Shown here piece after piece: positions 17,922 to 27,075 of a stretch of DNA of 64,000 nt. Position 1 is the first letter of the stretch; the number at the start of each line of letters is the position of its first letter. The stretch comes from CBDDBH01 sp965225625 (lineage in GTDB: Bacteria; Pseudomonadota; Gammaproteobacteria; JADZEE01). The stretch spans positions 420,349 to 484,348 of the forward strand of contig CBDDBH010000033.1 in assembly GCA_965225625.1 (NCBI GenBank). The letters are read 5' to 3'. The notes beneath the pieces are model-generated. The model saw only the letters and a program-made list of their open reading frames with translations. It was not told the DNA's origin and did no database searches. A program made the position numbers and the translations under genes.

Positions 17922-19328
17922 ATGCAAAAAATAGATTCTTTCGGCATACGCGTACTCGCAGCTTGCCTGTTCACAATTGTCTGGCTGTGGTTGCCGGGCG
18001 CCTCGGCACAGTCCGATTCCAGCAGCCTGTTAGTCTTTGAAAACGCCAACGTCGTAAGCGCGACCGGCGAACCCGTAGCGATGTTCCAAAGCGTAGTTAT
18101 CCGCGGTCGGCTTATCGAACAGATCGGTCCTGCGGCGCAGATGCCGATTCCTCCAGGCGCTGTCGTCATCGACGCATCCGGACGCTATTTGATCCCGGGT
18201 CTATGGGACATGCATACACACGTCGCCGAGCATGCGTTCGTCGACAAGTTCGCCGCTCATAAAGACGTCGTATTTCCGTTGTTCATCGCTAACGGTGTAA
18301 CCGGTATTCGGGACATGGGTGGCGACTGGGAACTTTTACAGCAGTTCCGCGCCGACATTGATGACGGCAGTGTCATCGGCCCGCGCATCATTGGCACATC
18401 GCTCATGTTGGACGGACCGGGTAGTTTTTTCCCGGGCACTTTGATCGTCGCCACGCCAGAGGAAGGACGCGCCGCAGTGCGCCAATTTCATAGCGACGGC
18501 GTAGATTTCATCAAGCTGCAGTCTTTCCTTACGCAGGAAGTGTTCGACGCGGTTATCGACGAGGCACGTAGTGTCGGACTGGACGTCGTCGGCCACGTAC
18601 CATTTTCCATGAAAGCCGTCGACGTCGCTAACGCCGGTGTCAAGAGCATCGAACATCTAACCGGCTCAATCTTCAAACGCACGCGTTTGCCTTTTGTCGC
18701 CGGGCAACTTTACCCGCCGGCAGAGCGCGAGGAGATAGTTGAGAGCTATGTGCGTAACGGCACCTGGCACGTGCCTACGCATATTTTGATGCGGGCCTAT
18801 ATGAATACGGATTCGATTATCGCCCGCAGCGATCCGCGTTTGCGCTACGTTCCGAAATTCTGGGTTACCGATATCTGGGAGCCGTTTCTGCAACAAACCC
18901 GCGCATCACGCAGCCGCGAGGACATCGCAGAGATCAATGCCGTCTATGCGCGCGAGCGTTATGCGCTGACCCGCCAGCTACGCGATGCAGGCGTGCGAAT
19001 TCTCGCAGGCACAGATCTGAACGTGCCCTATGTACTACCCGGTTTCAGTCTGCACGATGAGTTGGTGCTGCTCACCAGTTCCGGATTGACGACCATGGAA
19101 GCGTTGCAGGCGGCAACCGCCAACGCCGCGCTGTTCCTGGGTCTGGACGAGCAACTCGGTACCATCGAAGCCGGCAAAATTGCCGATCTCGTCCTGCTGG
19201 ATGGAGACCCGCTGGAGGACATACACAACACCCAGAAGATCCAGGCGGTCGTCGTGCAGGGGAAACTCTATAAACGCGATGCCCTGGATACGATCCTGGA
19301 ACAGGTGCTAATAACGGTCACCGAGTAA
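17922..19328 (+). CDS. exported amidohydrolase (imidazolonepropionase-like)
   Basis: A 468-residue protein with a signal peptide (about residues 10-30, ending in GASAQ), followed by the amidohydrolase core. The metal-binding WDMHTH gives His98 and His100; later ligands appear in VVGHVPF, SIEHLTGS and the catalytic aspartate in ILAGTDLNV. The C-terminal composite beta domain ends with GTIEAGKIADLVLLDGDPL, typical of the imidazolonepropionase/prolidase-type branch. The export signal suggests a periplasmic metal hydrolase of amides, lactams or similar bonds. It is transcribed alone between the glutathione peroxidase and a MITE-like element. Confidence 0.9.
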   Translation: MQKIDSFGIRVLAACLFTIVWLWLPGASAQSDSSSLLVFENANVVSATGEPVAMFQSVVIRGRLIEQIGPAAQMPIPPGAVVIDASGRYLIPGLWDMHTHVAEHAFVDKFAAHKDVVFPLFIANGVTGIRDMGGDWELLQQFRADIDDGSVIGPRIIGTSLMLDGPGSFFPGTLIVATPEEGRAAVRQFHSDGVDFIKLQSFLTQEVFDAVIDEARSVGLDVVGHVPFSMKAVDVANAGVKSIEHLTGSIFKRTRLPFVAGQLYPPAEREEIVESYVRNGTWHVPTHILMRAYMNTDSIIARSDPRLRYVPKFWVTDIWEPFLQQTRASRSREDIAEINAVYARERYALTRQLRDAGVRILAGTDLNVPYVLPGFSLHDELVLLTSSGLTTMEALQAATANAALFLGLDEQLGTIEAGKIADLVLLDGDPLEDIHNTQKIQAVVVQGKLYKRDALDTILEQVLITVTE

Positions 19329-19354
19329 CTCCGCCTAGTAGCGACCGTTGCGGT

Positions 19355-19490
19355 TAGCAGGCTGTTGAAAAAGTCTCAGGCGAGTGCAAGACAAGGCGAA
19401 ATTGGACGAAAAAGCGCAGTGTACACGAGCATTTTTCGTCCGATTTCAACGCAGTATTGTGCCGGCTGAGGGTTTTTCAACAGCCTGCTA
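19355..19490. mobile_element. 136-bp MITE-like element with 18-bp terminal inverted repeats
   Basis: The ends TAGCAGGCTGTTGAAAAA (19355-19372) and its exact reverse complement (19473-19490) bound the element. The inside is also an imperfect palindrome: GGACGAAAAA near 19404 pairs with TTTTTCGTCC near 19433, and CTCAGGC-like pieces match next to each end. There is no coding capacity, as expected for a non-autonomous element moved by a transposase encoded elsewhere. It sits between two convergent genes and may also act as a terminator. No clear target duplication could be read. Confidence 0.72.
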
Positions 19491-19492
19491 GG

Positions 19493-20836
19493 CTAACTCC
19501 ACGGAAACGGGCTATTTGATACCGGGTGCAGCTTACCCTCGGCGAAGCGTGAAAAGCGGAACGGCTCCAATAATCGGCTGGATTGTCCGCAGATCTCATC
19601 GGCGACCAGTTTGCCCACCCCGATCATTTTGTAGCCGTGGTTGGAATCCGCAATGACGTAGCAATTCTCGCGGAAGACATCGAACACCGGAAAATTGTCG
19701 GCGGTAAAAGCGCCTATGCCGCCCGATGGTTCGCGAGAGAAGCGTTCCATGGTTCCTTCGAAACGTTTCTGACAATGGGCCAGCGCCGAACACCACATAT
19801 GGGCAAACGCCGGTCCGACAACAAAATCCGGCGACGCCGGACCATAGGGATCCACTTTCACTTCATCGCTCGAGGTCTCCACGCGCAGCGGTTGAGCACC
19901 ACCCTGGATCCCGCCAAAGTTAAAGTCCGGTTTGTAGTAGATCCCCCACATCTGATCGGTGATCAATGACTGGTCGTCATCGGAGTACAACGGTGCGTCG
20001 GAATCCACATGGATGACCGGTGGCATGGCGCCGTCGTTGGTCTTCTGCACATTTGGATCCACTTGCAGCGTTCCCTCTTGCAACGACCAGTACACCCACA
20101 TCGGCACATCGGCATGCACCGTGCCATCCGTATCTTTCAGCTCGATAGCTTTCGGCAGCCCGAGCGCTTCCCAGATCCGTGTAATCCACGGCCCGGCACC
20201 AATCACGACGTAGTCACATTCGATGCTGCCGCGGCTGGTTTCCACCGCCGCGATGGCGCTACCGCCGTTCGCGCTGCGAAAACCTGTCACCTCGACGCCG
20301 GTTATGATCCGCACACCTTCGGCTTCCGCCTTGCCAGCCAACCCGTATAGCGACTTGCCGTTATTCGCGTAGCCGCCGCGTTTTTCGTGTAATACCGAGG
20401 TGATTCCCTGTGCCTGCCAGTCGTCGAAGATACCCAGCATATAGTCCCGAGTGGCTTTTTCACCCTCGATGAACACGGACTCATATCCGATGTCGCGCTG
20501 CTGCGCGTGGATCTCGGCGACGTTCTCGCGCATCACCTCCGCACTGATCTGCATGTAGCCCACGGGGTGGTAGCTATAGGACTCGGGATCGCTTTCCCAC
20601 ACCTCCACGCACTGCACCATGAGCTCACGCATCGCCGGTTGGTAATAATTGTTACGGATCACGCCACAGGCGATACCGGACGCACCCGCACCGATGCCAC
20701 CCTTGTCGACAAGGAGAATATCGGCGCCACTTCCCAGGCCACGTGACTTCAGCTGCAAGGCCAGATGGTAGGCGGTGCTGAGGCCGTGAATACCTGCACC
20801 GACGATTAGATATTTAGTTTGGGTTGGAAACGTCAT
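19493..20836 (-). CDS. FAD-dependent oxidoreductase (DAO / sarcosine oxidase beta-like)
   Basis: A 447-residue flavoprotein of the D-amino-acid oxidase fold. The dinucleotide motif YLIVGAGIHGLSTAYHLA is at residues 9-26, followed by an LLVDKGGIGAGASGIACG stretch typical of sarcosine/dimethylglycine-type oxidases. A late VIADSNHGYKMIGVGKLVAD block contributes to flavin binding. Such enzymes oxidise secondary or tertiary amines such as sarcosine or related N-methyl compounds. It is the last gene of a minus-strand group with an MFS transporter upstream. Given the dimethylformamidase-like and N-carbamoylsarcosine-amidase-like genes nearby, an N-methyl-amine substrate is plausible but unproven. 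Confidence 0.9.
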   Translation of the reverse strand: MTFPTQTKYLIVGAGIHGLSTAYHLALQLKSRGLGSGADILLVDKGGIGAGASGIACGVIRNNYYQPAMRELMVQCVEVWESDPESYSYHPVGYMQISAEVMRENVAEIHAQQRDIGYESVFIEGEKATRDYMLGIFDDWQAQGITSVLHEKRGGYANNGKSLYGLAGKAEAEGVRIITGVEVTGFRSANGGSAIAAVETSRGSIECDYVVIGAGPWITRIWEALGLPKAIELKDTDGTVHADVPMWVYWSLQEGTLQVDPNVQKTNDGAMPPVIHVDSDAPLYSDDDQSLITDQMWGIYYKPDFNFGGIQGGAQPLRVETSSDEVKVDPYGPASPDFVVGPAFAHMWCSALAHCQKRFEGTMERFSREPSGGIGAFTADNFPVFDVFRENCYVIADSNHGYKMIGVGKLVADEICGQSSRLLEPFRFSRFAEGKLHPVSNSPFPWS

Positions 20837-20889
20837 TGAATTCTATGCAATAGAATTTCACTACATTAAAGAATGACTGTATCAACCTG

Positions 20890-21972
20890 TCAAGATCTGA
20901 CTGCGCCAGCCAGTAACCGTTGGAATGCGCACAGTCCGGCAGTGACGCCAACAGCAAGCGCCAATGCCAGACTGGCGTAACCGAAACGTGTGATCAAAAA
21001 ACCACCCACGAATGGAGATAGCGCGGCGCCGAGGTAAAAAATGCCACCGCCAAACGAGGCCAGGCGCCCGCTTGAATCCAGCACCGCACCGATCCCCAGT
21101 TGATAAGCGACGGTGAAGAGAAAACAGAAATTCATGATGATGTAGCCGCCGATGAACGTCTGCCCGCTCATGGTATTGATCGTCACCGCACCAAACACAG
21201 CGCACAGGACAAGCATCCCCGTCAATGGCGCCATGATGCCGTAACGCAATCCGGCCCATGACGATAAAACCGTCGCACCAAGTGCAAATAGTTGAACGAC
21301 GGCCAGCAACAAGGCGATGGCGGCCAACGAAAGACCGGCGTTGATGGCCATGGGTTCGGTAAAACTGTACGCCGCCATGTAGGTGCAACAGACCGCCAGC
21401 ATGCCGAATCCCAGCAGCAAACGCTGACCGGCGGTGGCTTCGGACAGCGGCTCAGTCGCCGCAGATTTCGCATCGAATCGCGGCCAGCGCAGCAGCGCGA
21501 TAACCGGCAAACCCAGCAGCGTCAGCGCGACAAGCATGCCGTAAGCGCCGCGCAAACCATAAGGCACGACGATACTGGGCGCGATCATGAACAACAGAAA
21601 CGCAACCACAACACCCGCGGAGTTCATAATGCCGTAAAGGCGTACCGGATCTGGCACCAATGACGCAGCCCGGTTAATCGCCAGAAATACCAGGCCGACC
21701 CCAAACCCCGCCAACAAACGCGTGGCGAGCACACTAGTTATGCTGTGCGCAAACATTGCGCTTACGTTTCCCAACAATGCCAGGGCGGCACCGCCCAGCA
21801 AAACCGCGCGCAGCGGCAACCGTGGTGCCAGTGGCGCAAGTAGCACCGGTGTCAATGCCAAGGTCAGCATCTCTGCCGTCAACAGCATACCCGCGCGTTC
21901 CGCGCTGAGTGCCAGATCCTTCATGACCGCGACGACGAAAATCGGCAGCACGTTAGGCATGGTCATGACCAA
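20890..21972 (-). CDS. MFS transporter
   Basis: A membrane protein of about 360 residues with ten to twelve hydrophobic segments and the family-like LLAGFGVGLVFLAINRAASL helix. The listed start is TTG 21972; ATG codons follow at 21966 and 21960. The open frame continues upstream with NTIALAAAYIL, which looks like the first half of the first membrane helix, yet no ATG, GTG or TTG is found there before the end of the tcuB-like remnant. Either a rare start is used or the 5' end has been damaged. It precedes the FAD oxidase gene by 54 bp and probably imports a related substrate. Confidence 0.82.
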   Translation of the reverse strand: MVMTMPNVLPIFVVAVMKDLALSAERAGMLLTAEMLTLALTPVLLAPLAPRLPLRAVLLGGAALALLGNVSAMFAHSITSVLATRLLAGFGVGLVFLAINRAASLVPDPVRLYGIMNSAGVVVAFLLFMIAPSIVVPYGLRGAYGMLVALTLLGLPVIALLRWPRFDAKSAATEPLSEATAGQRLLLGFGMLAVCCTYMAAYSFTEPMAINAGLSLAAIALLLAVVQLFALGATVLSSWAGLRYGIMAPLTGMLVLCAVFGAVTINTMSGQTFIGGYIIMNFCFLFTVAYQLGIGAVLDSSGRLASFGGGIFYLGAALSPFVGGFLITRFGYASLALALAVGVTAGLCAFQRLLAGAVRS

Positions 21973-22028
21973 GATGTAGGCCGCCGCGAGGGCTATTGTG
22001 TTGCGGCGCAGTGCGGCAGCCGCGTCAG

Positions 22029-22832
22029 TTATCGCTGCTGCTCCATGGCATGGCGCGTTAGCGCGGCAAATCGATAAATGCCGTGCACAAACTTGCCATA
22101 CGGCATGGTGACAAAGAACCCGAACACGAATCCCAGGTGAATGGCGAGCAGCATCCCCATCGCCGGCGTCGCTCTGAGCACGAGCAAGGCGAATCCGGTC
22201 ACGCTGACGAGAAACAGCATGGCCAGGAATGCGACATCCATGCCGTAGCGCGGTTCATCCTGCACCGCCGGATCACGCCGCCATTTCGCGGCCAACAGCC
22301 CCGCCGGCCCGAACACCAACCCAATACCGCCGAGCGTACCCAGCACAACCGGCAGACTCAACCAGCCATAGGGTGCCGGCCAACCGAACGCGAAGTGATA
22401 GAGCGTCGCGATCGATGTTGAAGCAAAGCACAATCCAAAGCCGTAGGCCGTCAAGTGATGGTAGAACCGGCGTCGGCCATCGGGTTGCTCATCCACATCC
22501 ATGCAGCCACCACCGCCACCATCCAGATAGCGTAAGGTGGCCGCGTCGTGGAGCGCACGCCACACAGACGCAGCGCTTGCGCGCTCCGCCTCGCCTGTGT
22601 CACGCCAGAAGCTGCGTACTCCCATGACCAGCGCGAAGATCGCGTACAGAAATGCGCCTCCGAAAATCGTCACCATCGCTCCGTGCGGCATGATTGCGTA
22701 AAAAGCACCCGCCCTTACATGCGCGGAAAACAGCACCGCCGGCGCGTTAGTCGCCATCAAGCCAAGCACGAACAACGCCACGCTGAGCGCCGCACACACA
22801 CTGATGACTAGCCCGTTGCGCTGAAACAGGCT
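22029..22832 (-). pseudogene. truncated tricarballylate utilisation protein B (TcuB)-like membrane protein
   Basis: The frame covers about 267 residues of the membrane part of TcuB/CitB, with segments such as FYAIMPHGAMVTIFGGAF, FYHHLTAYGFGLCFAS and a final IHLGFVFGFFVTMPYGKFVHG. The family normally has about 380 residues with an N-terminal region holding two 4Fe-4S clusters; that region is missing here. The 5' end at about 22832 is joined out of frame to a piece of tcuA. TcuB passes electrons from the TcuA flavoprotein to the membrane. With neither clusters nor a complete TcuA, this copy should be inactive. Confidence 0.8.
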
Positions 22833-23175
22833 GGAAACGCACGCCCTGGGCGGTCATGAAATCTCACAGATGTTTTGATTCAGCAATCGTCAACTGCGCC
22901 AGCTCGGTGTCACTGTCACCGACAGTAACGCGCATCAGATCAGCGTAAAACTCCTCTTCTGGATAGGGGCCGGTCAGTACTTCATTGCCTTGATCACGCG
23001 CGCAACGCAAATTGCGCGTGTGGCGACTGTTACCGCTACGATAGAATTTCGGCGCCGCCTCGACCACGCTGGCGCCCGTCCGAGCGGCTGGGATTGCTGC
23101 GCACAGAGCAGCGTTGCCACCGCCGATGATGAGCAAATCGTAGCTGTCGGAAAACACTATGCAATCAAACGACAA
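22833..23175 (-). pseudogene. tricarballylate dehydrogenase (TcuA)-like N-terminal fragment
   Basis: The start MSFDCIVFSDSYDLLIIGGGNAALCAA and then SGNSRHTRNLRCARD and YPEEEFYADLMRVT are characteristic of TcuA, a FAD-dependent tricarballylate dehydrogenase. After 104 residues a TGA interrupts the frame; the same frame continues with FMTAQGVRFQP, again a TcuA stretch, before breaking into the tcuB-like remnant. So the gene carries a nonsense change and has lost about 350 C-terminal residues by a deletion that also removed the start of tcuB. The TGA aligns with a non-conserved position, so it is not selenocysteine. Confidence 0.82.
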
Positions 23176-23189
23176 ACACGCTTGGTTTG

Positions 23190-24044
23190 TTAGCCGAACG
23201 TGGCGCGGTGATCGTTGATGAATGTTGCGAATGACCGTGGCCGTTTGCCAAGGCGCGTTACGAAGGTATCGGTAATTTCGGGATTTTCGTTGCGCGCCAC
23301 TGCGCCAAACAGCTCAAGCACCGCGTCCACGTACCAGGTGTTGGGTTCCCACTTGAGCAATTGCGCGCCGAAATCCTCTGGCGGCACGTCGATGTAATCA
23401 ACCTTGCGGCCTAATGCGCTCGAGAATTCGTCCGCCATTTGCGTAAATGACAAAGCCTGTGGCCCGGTAATGAGTAAAGTAGCGTTATCCGGCTTATCTG
23501 CGGTGAGGCAGTCTGTGACGATCTCGGCAACATCTCGAACGTCGATAGTGCCAACTACTCCAGCTCCCATAGGCAGGTAAAATTTGTTTTCTGCCGTAAT
23601 TGTCTGCGCGCTGTGTAGCATGTTCTGCATATAAAACGCTGGACGCACAATTGCGTAATCCAGTCCGGACGATTCCAGATGCGCTTCGGCCTCACCATGA
23701 AAGCGCTTTAGCCGCGCGCCGGAATTCGCGTCCGCGTCGATGGCGGACAGTTTGACTATGCGCTGCACCCCTGCTGCCTTGGCGGCATCAATAAAATTAG
23801 CCTCTTGCGCCGCCTGCGTTTCCGAATTAGCGCCCAGCAAGAATGCCCGATCCACGCCCTCCACTGCCGCCACCAGCGAAGCGGGATCGGTCAAGTCGGC
23901 AACAACGACATCCATCCCCGCCGCTCGCAGCGCCTCGCCCTTGGCCGGATCACGCACCATTGCCCGCGCGGGGATCGAGCGTTGCGATAACAAGCTAACG
24001 ATTGCCTGCCCGGTGGTGCCGGTTGCTCCAGTTAACAAAATCAT
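23190..24044 (-). CDS. NmrA-like NAD(P)-binding protein
   Basis: ATG 24044 is chosen because the protein then begins MILLTGATGTTGQAIV, the usual N-terminal glycine-rich loop of atypical SDR/NmrA proteins; the 22 codons before it have no family match. The result is 284 residues. VVADLTDPASLVAAVEGVDRAFLL, KLSAIDADANSG and YAIVRPAFYMQNML follow in the family order. The classical YxxxK is replaced, as in NmrA and HSCARG redox sensors and in some quinone oxidoreductases. It stands alone between the tcu remnants and a REP-like hairpin. A specific function cannot be given. Confidence 0.87.
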   Translation of the reverse strand: MILLTGATGTTGQAIVSLLSQRSIPARAMVRDPAKGEALRAAGMDVVVADLTDPASLVAAVEGVDRAFLLGANSETQAAQEANFIDAAKAAGVQRIVKLSAIDADANSGARLKRFHGEAEAHLESSGLDYAIVRPAFYMQNMLHSAQTITAENKFYLPMGAGVVGTIDVRDVAEIVTDCLTADKPDNATLLITGPQALSFTQMADEFSSALGRKVDYIDVPPEDFGAQLLKWEPNTWYVDAVLELFGAVARNENPEITDTFVTRLGKRPRSFATFINDHRATFG

Positions 24045-24153
24045 AATGACGTCGTCATCCGTTTTTATGAAAGTGCCCGCATTGTGTTGCACCAGTGATA
24101 CTAGCCGCAACTAGGCGGCAAATTGCAGCGACAATCAAAAGAGAATAGTAATT

Positions 24154-24236
24154 CCTCACCCCAACCCCTCTCCCGCACGGGGCGAGGGGCTTAATCTTCA
24201 AGCCCTCTCCCCTTGCGGGAGAAGGTTGGGTGAGGG
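24154..24236. repeat. REP-like palindromic element
   Basis: CCTCACCCCAACCCCTCTCC on the left pairs imperfectly with GGAGAAGGTTGGGTGAGG on the right, and an inner GAGGGGCTT/AAGCCCTC pair flanks a short AATCTTC loop. This is the common intergenic palindrome of many proteobacteria whose translation gives the spurious peptide LTQPSPARGEG. It lies between divergent genes, upstream of both. It can form a strong hairpin but has no sign of a coding function. Confidence 0.85.
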
Positions 24237-24321
24237 GTAATAATACAAACTCATACGCGCGTTCCTGTTCGAATCTCATTAAACTAGCGCATGAAGATCC
24301 GAGCAGACCCAAAACCATCGA

Positions 24322-25989
24322 ATGGCCAACACATTACTAACATCGCTTAGCACCCAGCGCCTGGCGGAGCACACTGCTTCGGGGCACTGGCAGAGCGAGA
24401 CGATTTACCAGATTGTTCAACGTCATGCCGCGCATTCCGCGGACAGCTTCGCGATACGTGACCGCCAACGACGCCTTACTTACCAACAACTGTGTGCCGC
24501 AGCCGATGGACTCGCGCAGGATCTGGCCAGTTACGGGCTGCGCGCGGGACAGCGCGTCGGCGTCTGGCTGCCCAGCCGCATTGAGACCGCGGTGGCGGTA
24601 CTAGCGTGCTCGCGCAACGGCTACGTCTGCACACCCTCGCTACACCGTAACCACACCAACGCGGAAGTCTCCGATCTGATGCGGCGCGCCGATGCGCGCG
24701 CGCTGATAGTTGAAAATGGCTACGGCGCTGATCGAAACGACGCGCCGGTCTGCAACTTCGAGACTCTGTCGAAGCTGTATACGCTCGCGCCGCTGAGCGA
24801 CGACCAAGGCGTAGACGGCAGCTGCGCATTGCCCAGCGCGCTCAACAACGGTAGTGATCAGCACGGTGATCCAAATAGCGTCGTCTATCTGGCCTTTACG
24901 TCCGGCACCACGGGACCACCGAAAGGCGTCATGCACAGCGACAACACCTTGCTCGCGAACGCGCGCGCTATGGCTGCTGATTGGAATTTCGGTCCGCAGT
25001 CGGTGCTTTACACGGTCAGTCCGTTGAGCCACAACCTGGGATTCGGCGGGCTGATCACCGCGCTCGCGGTCGGCGCGGAACTGGTTGTTCATGATCTGCC
25101 CAGAGGCGCCAGCCTGTTGCAGCGCCTGGCCAAGACTGAGGCGACCTTTATTTTTGGGGTACCGGCGCACGCCCGTGACCTGATCAGCGAAATACGCGCC
25201 AGCGGTGCCGAGGCCATTCGCTCTGTGACCGGTTTCCGCATCTCCGGCGCGCCGGTTCCGAGCAGCATTGCCGCGGAACTGCTAGCGCACGGTGTGGTTC
25301 CGCAAAGCGGCTACGGCATGACCGAGGCCAGTTCACATCAATACACGCTGCCCGAAGACGACCCGAGATTGATTACAGAAACATCGGGGCGCGCTTGCGC
25401 GGGCTACGCCATAAAGATTTTCGATCGCGAAAACGCGGAGGTGGAACTACCCGTTGGCGAAATCGGAGAGATAGCCGGACGTGGCGCCAGCTTGATGCTG
25501 GGATACTTTGACGACCAGTACGCGACCGAGCAATCTTTCAACGCCGGAGGCTGGTTCATGACGGGCGACCTCGGCTGGCTGGACGACTCGGGGTATTTGC
25601 GTGTCACCGGTCGCAAAAAGGACATCATTATTCGCGGTGGACACAATATCTATCCCGCGCATATCGAAAACCTGGCGCTGCGCCACGCCGCGGTCGAACG
25701 AGCGGCAGCGCTCGCCATCGCTGACGAACGGCTGGGCGAAAAAGTATGCCTGATCGTGATGACCGCCGCAGGGGCACATGCCGAATCCAATGACATCCTC
25801 GCCCACCTGGATACCGAGGGACTTTCCCGCTTCGATATGCCTGAATACTTCGCAGCGGTTGACCACATACCACTGACCGCAAGCGGCAAAATCCTGAAAC
25901 GCGACTTGCTGGCGCAAATAGCCGATGGACTACTTACCCCTGACCCGGTGAGGTGGGATGGCCAAACATCCGCGGGCCAAACCAACTAA
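24322..25989 (+). CDS. AMP-dependent acyl-CoA synthetase
   Basis: A 555-residue adenylate-forming ligase of normal length. Motifs in order are: the P-loop YLAFTSGTTGPPKGVMHS (residues about 191-208), the GYGMTEASSH A5 motif, the GWFMTGDLGWLDDSGYLRVTGR A7-A8 region and the hinge KDIIIRGGHNIYPAHIE; the C-terminal catalytic Lys is in TASGKILKRDL. The sequence is most like the cyclohexanecarboxylate/medium-chain acid-CoA ligase branch. It activates a carboxylic acid with ATP and CoA. The MDR oxidoreductase gene starts 35 bp downstream on the same strand, so the pair may act on one pathway. Confidence 0.93.
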   Translation: MANTLLTSLSTQRLAEHTASGHWQSETIYQIVQRHAAHSADSFAIRDRQRRLTYQQLCAAADGLAQDLASYGLRAGQRVGVWLPSRIETAVAVLACSRNGYVCTPSLHRNHTNAEVSDLMRRADARALIVENGYGADRNDAPVCNFETLSKLYTLAPLSDDQGVDGSCALPSALNNGSDQHGDPNSVVYLAFTSGTTGPPKGVMHSDNTLLANARAMAADWNFGPQSVLYTVSPLSHNLGFGGLITALAVGAELVVHDLPRGASLLQRLAKTEATFIFGVPAHARDLISEIRASGAEAIRSVTGFRISGAPVPSSIAAELLAHGVVPQSGYGMTEASSHQYTLPEDDPRLITETSGRACAGYAIKIFDRENAEVELPVGEIGEIAGRGASLMLGYFDDQYATEQSFNAGGWFMTGDLGWLDDSGYLRVTGRKKDIIIRGGHNIYPAHIENLALRHAAVERAAALAIADERLGEKVCLIVMTAAGAHAESNDILAHLDTEGLSRFDMPEYFAAVDHIPLTASGKILKRDLLAQIADGLLTPDPVRWDGQTSAGQTN

Positions 25990-26024
25990 GTCATGTATCG
26001 TTCGGATTAAACGGAGCCAGCATC

Positions 26025-27014
26025 TTGCGCGCAGTCGTCGTCAACGAATTTGGTCCACCCGAGACATTAAGTTTGGGTGAGCTACCTGCGCCCCAGCCGG
26101 GGCCCGGCGAGGTATTGATCGACATTCGTGCAACCGCGGCAAACTATGTCGATCTGCTGGTCATATCGGGCGGCTATCAGTTTCTACCCGAGCGACCTTT
26201 TGCGCCCGGCAAAGGTCCGGCCGGCACCGTCATCGCCGTGGCCAACGACGTTAACACCCTCAAGATCGGCGATCGTGTTCTCGCAATGGCCGAGCACGGC
26301 GGCTACGCGGAGATGGTCGCAGTGCGAGCCGACCAGTGCTATCTCCTGCCTGGCGCAATGTCCTTCGTCGATGCTGCCGCCATGGCCTTGGTTTACGACA
26401 CGGCCTGGTTCGCATTAAAGGAGCGTGCTCGTTTTGCGCCAGGCGACTGCATCCTGGTACTAGGCGCCTCGGGCGGCGTTGGCAGCGCTGCCGTACAACT
26501 CGGTAAAGCCTGGGGCGCGAAGGTGCTGGCGGGATTAAGTTCCGCCAGTAAAGCCGCGCTGGTACCAAACGCAGATACCATAATCGATTTGAGTCGTGCG
26601 CAATTGCGCGACACATTACGCGAACAAGTCTACGCCGAAACCATGGGCGCAGGCGCCGATATCATCCTCGATCCCCTGGGCGGGGATTTCTTTGACGCCG
26701 CCCTGCGCGCCCTCGCCTGGCGCGGCCGCCTGGTGGTCATCGGATTTGCCGCAGGCCGCATACCAACGCTGAAAGCAAATTACCTATTGCTCAAGAATAT
26801 TGAAGTGAGCGGCTTGCAGATCAGTGATTACCGCAAGCGCGAACCGGCGCAGGTCGCTGAGTGTTTCGCCGAAGTATTCGCGCTCTACGAAGCCGGTAAA
26901 ATAAAACCGGCGCCGGCAACCACATTGCCGCTGGAAAACTTTGCTGATGCGCTGGGACAAATCCGCGACCGTAGCGCGCCCGGCCGACTCGTCCTTACAC
27001 AACCCGAGGTTTAA
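26025..27014 (+). CDS. NADPH:quinone oxidoreductase family (MDR) protein
   Basis: The chosen start is TTG 26025, since ACGGAG lies 8 bases before it and translation then begins MRAVVVNEFGPPETLSL, the standard N-terminus of this family; the frame upstream reads through the end of the ligase gene. The protein has 329 residues. The Rossmann motif GASGGVGSAAVQLGKAWGA is near residue 145. The catalytic and structural zinc ligands of alcohol dehydrogenases are absent, placing it with quinone oxidoreductases and enoyl reductases. It probably reduces an enone or enoyl thioester using NADPH, in series with the neighbouring ligase. Confidence 0.9.
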   Translation: MRAVVVNEFGPPETLSLGELPAPQPGPGEVLIDIRATAANYVDLLVISGGYQFLPERPFAPGKGPAGTVIAVANDVNTLKIGDRVLAMAEHGGYAEMVAVRADQCYLLPGAMSFVDAAAMALVYDTAWFALKERARFAPGDCILVLGASGGVGSAAVQLGKAWGAKVLAGLSSASKAALVPNADTIIDLSRAQLRDTLREQVYAETMGAGADIILDPLGGDFFDAALRALAWRGRLVVIGFAAGRIPTLKANYLLLKNIEVSGLQISDYRKREPAQVAECFAEVFALYEAGKIKPAPATTLPLENFADALGQIRDRSAPGRLVLTQPEV

Positions 27015-27075
27015 CCGTCATGCGCCGCAAGACTACGGTAATATCGGCCAGGTCTTCTTACCTTCGTACTGACTA

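Noticed and set aside
22891..22893. TGA within the TcuA fragment near 22.87 kb considered as a second selenocysteine codon
   Set aside because: It aligns with a non-conserved residue of TcuA, no SECIS-like hairpin follows and the gene is truncated soon after.
24255..24285. GTTCGAATC sequence resembling a tRNA T-arm
   Set aside because: No acceptor or anticodon arm can be folded around it.
24055..24318. Minus-strand ORF with LTQPSPARGEG peptide
   Set aside because: It is the usual spurious translation of a REP-like palindrome and has no other support.
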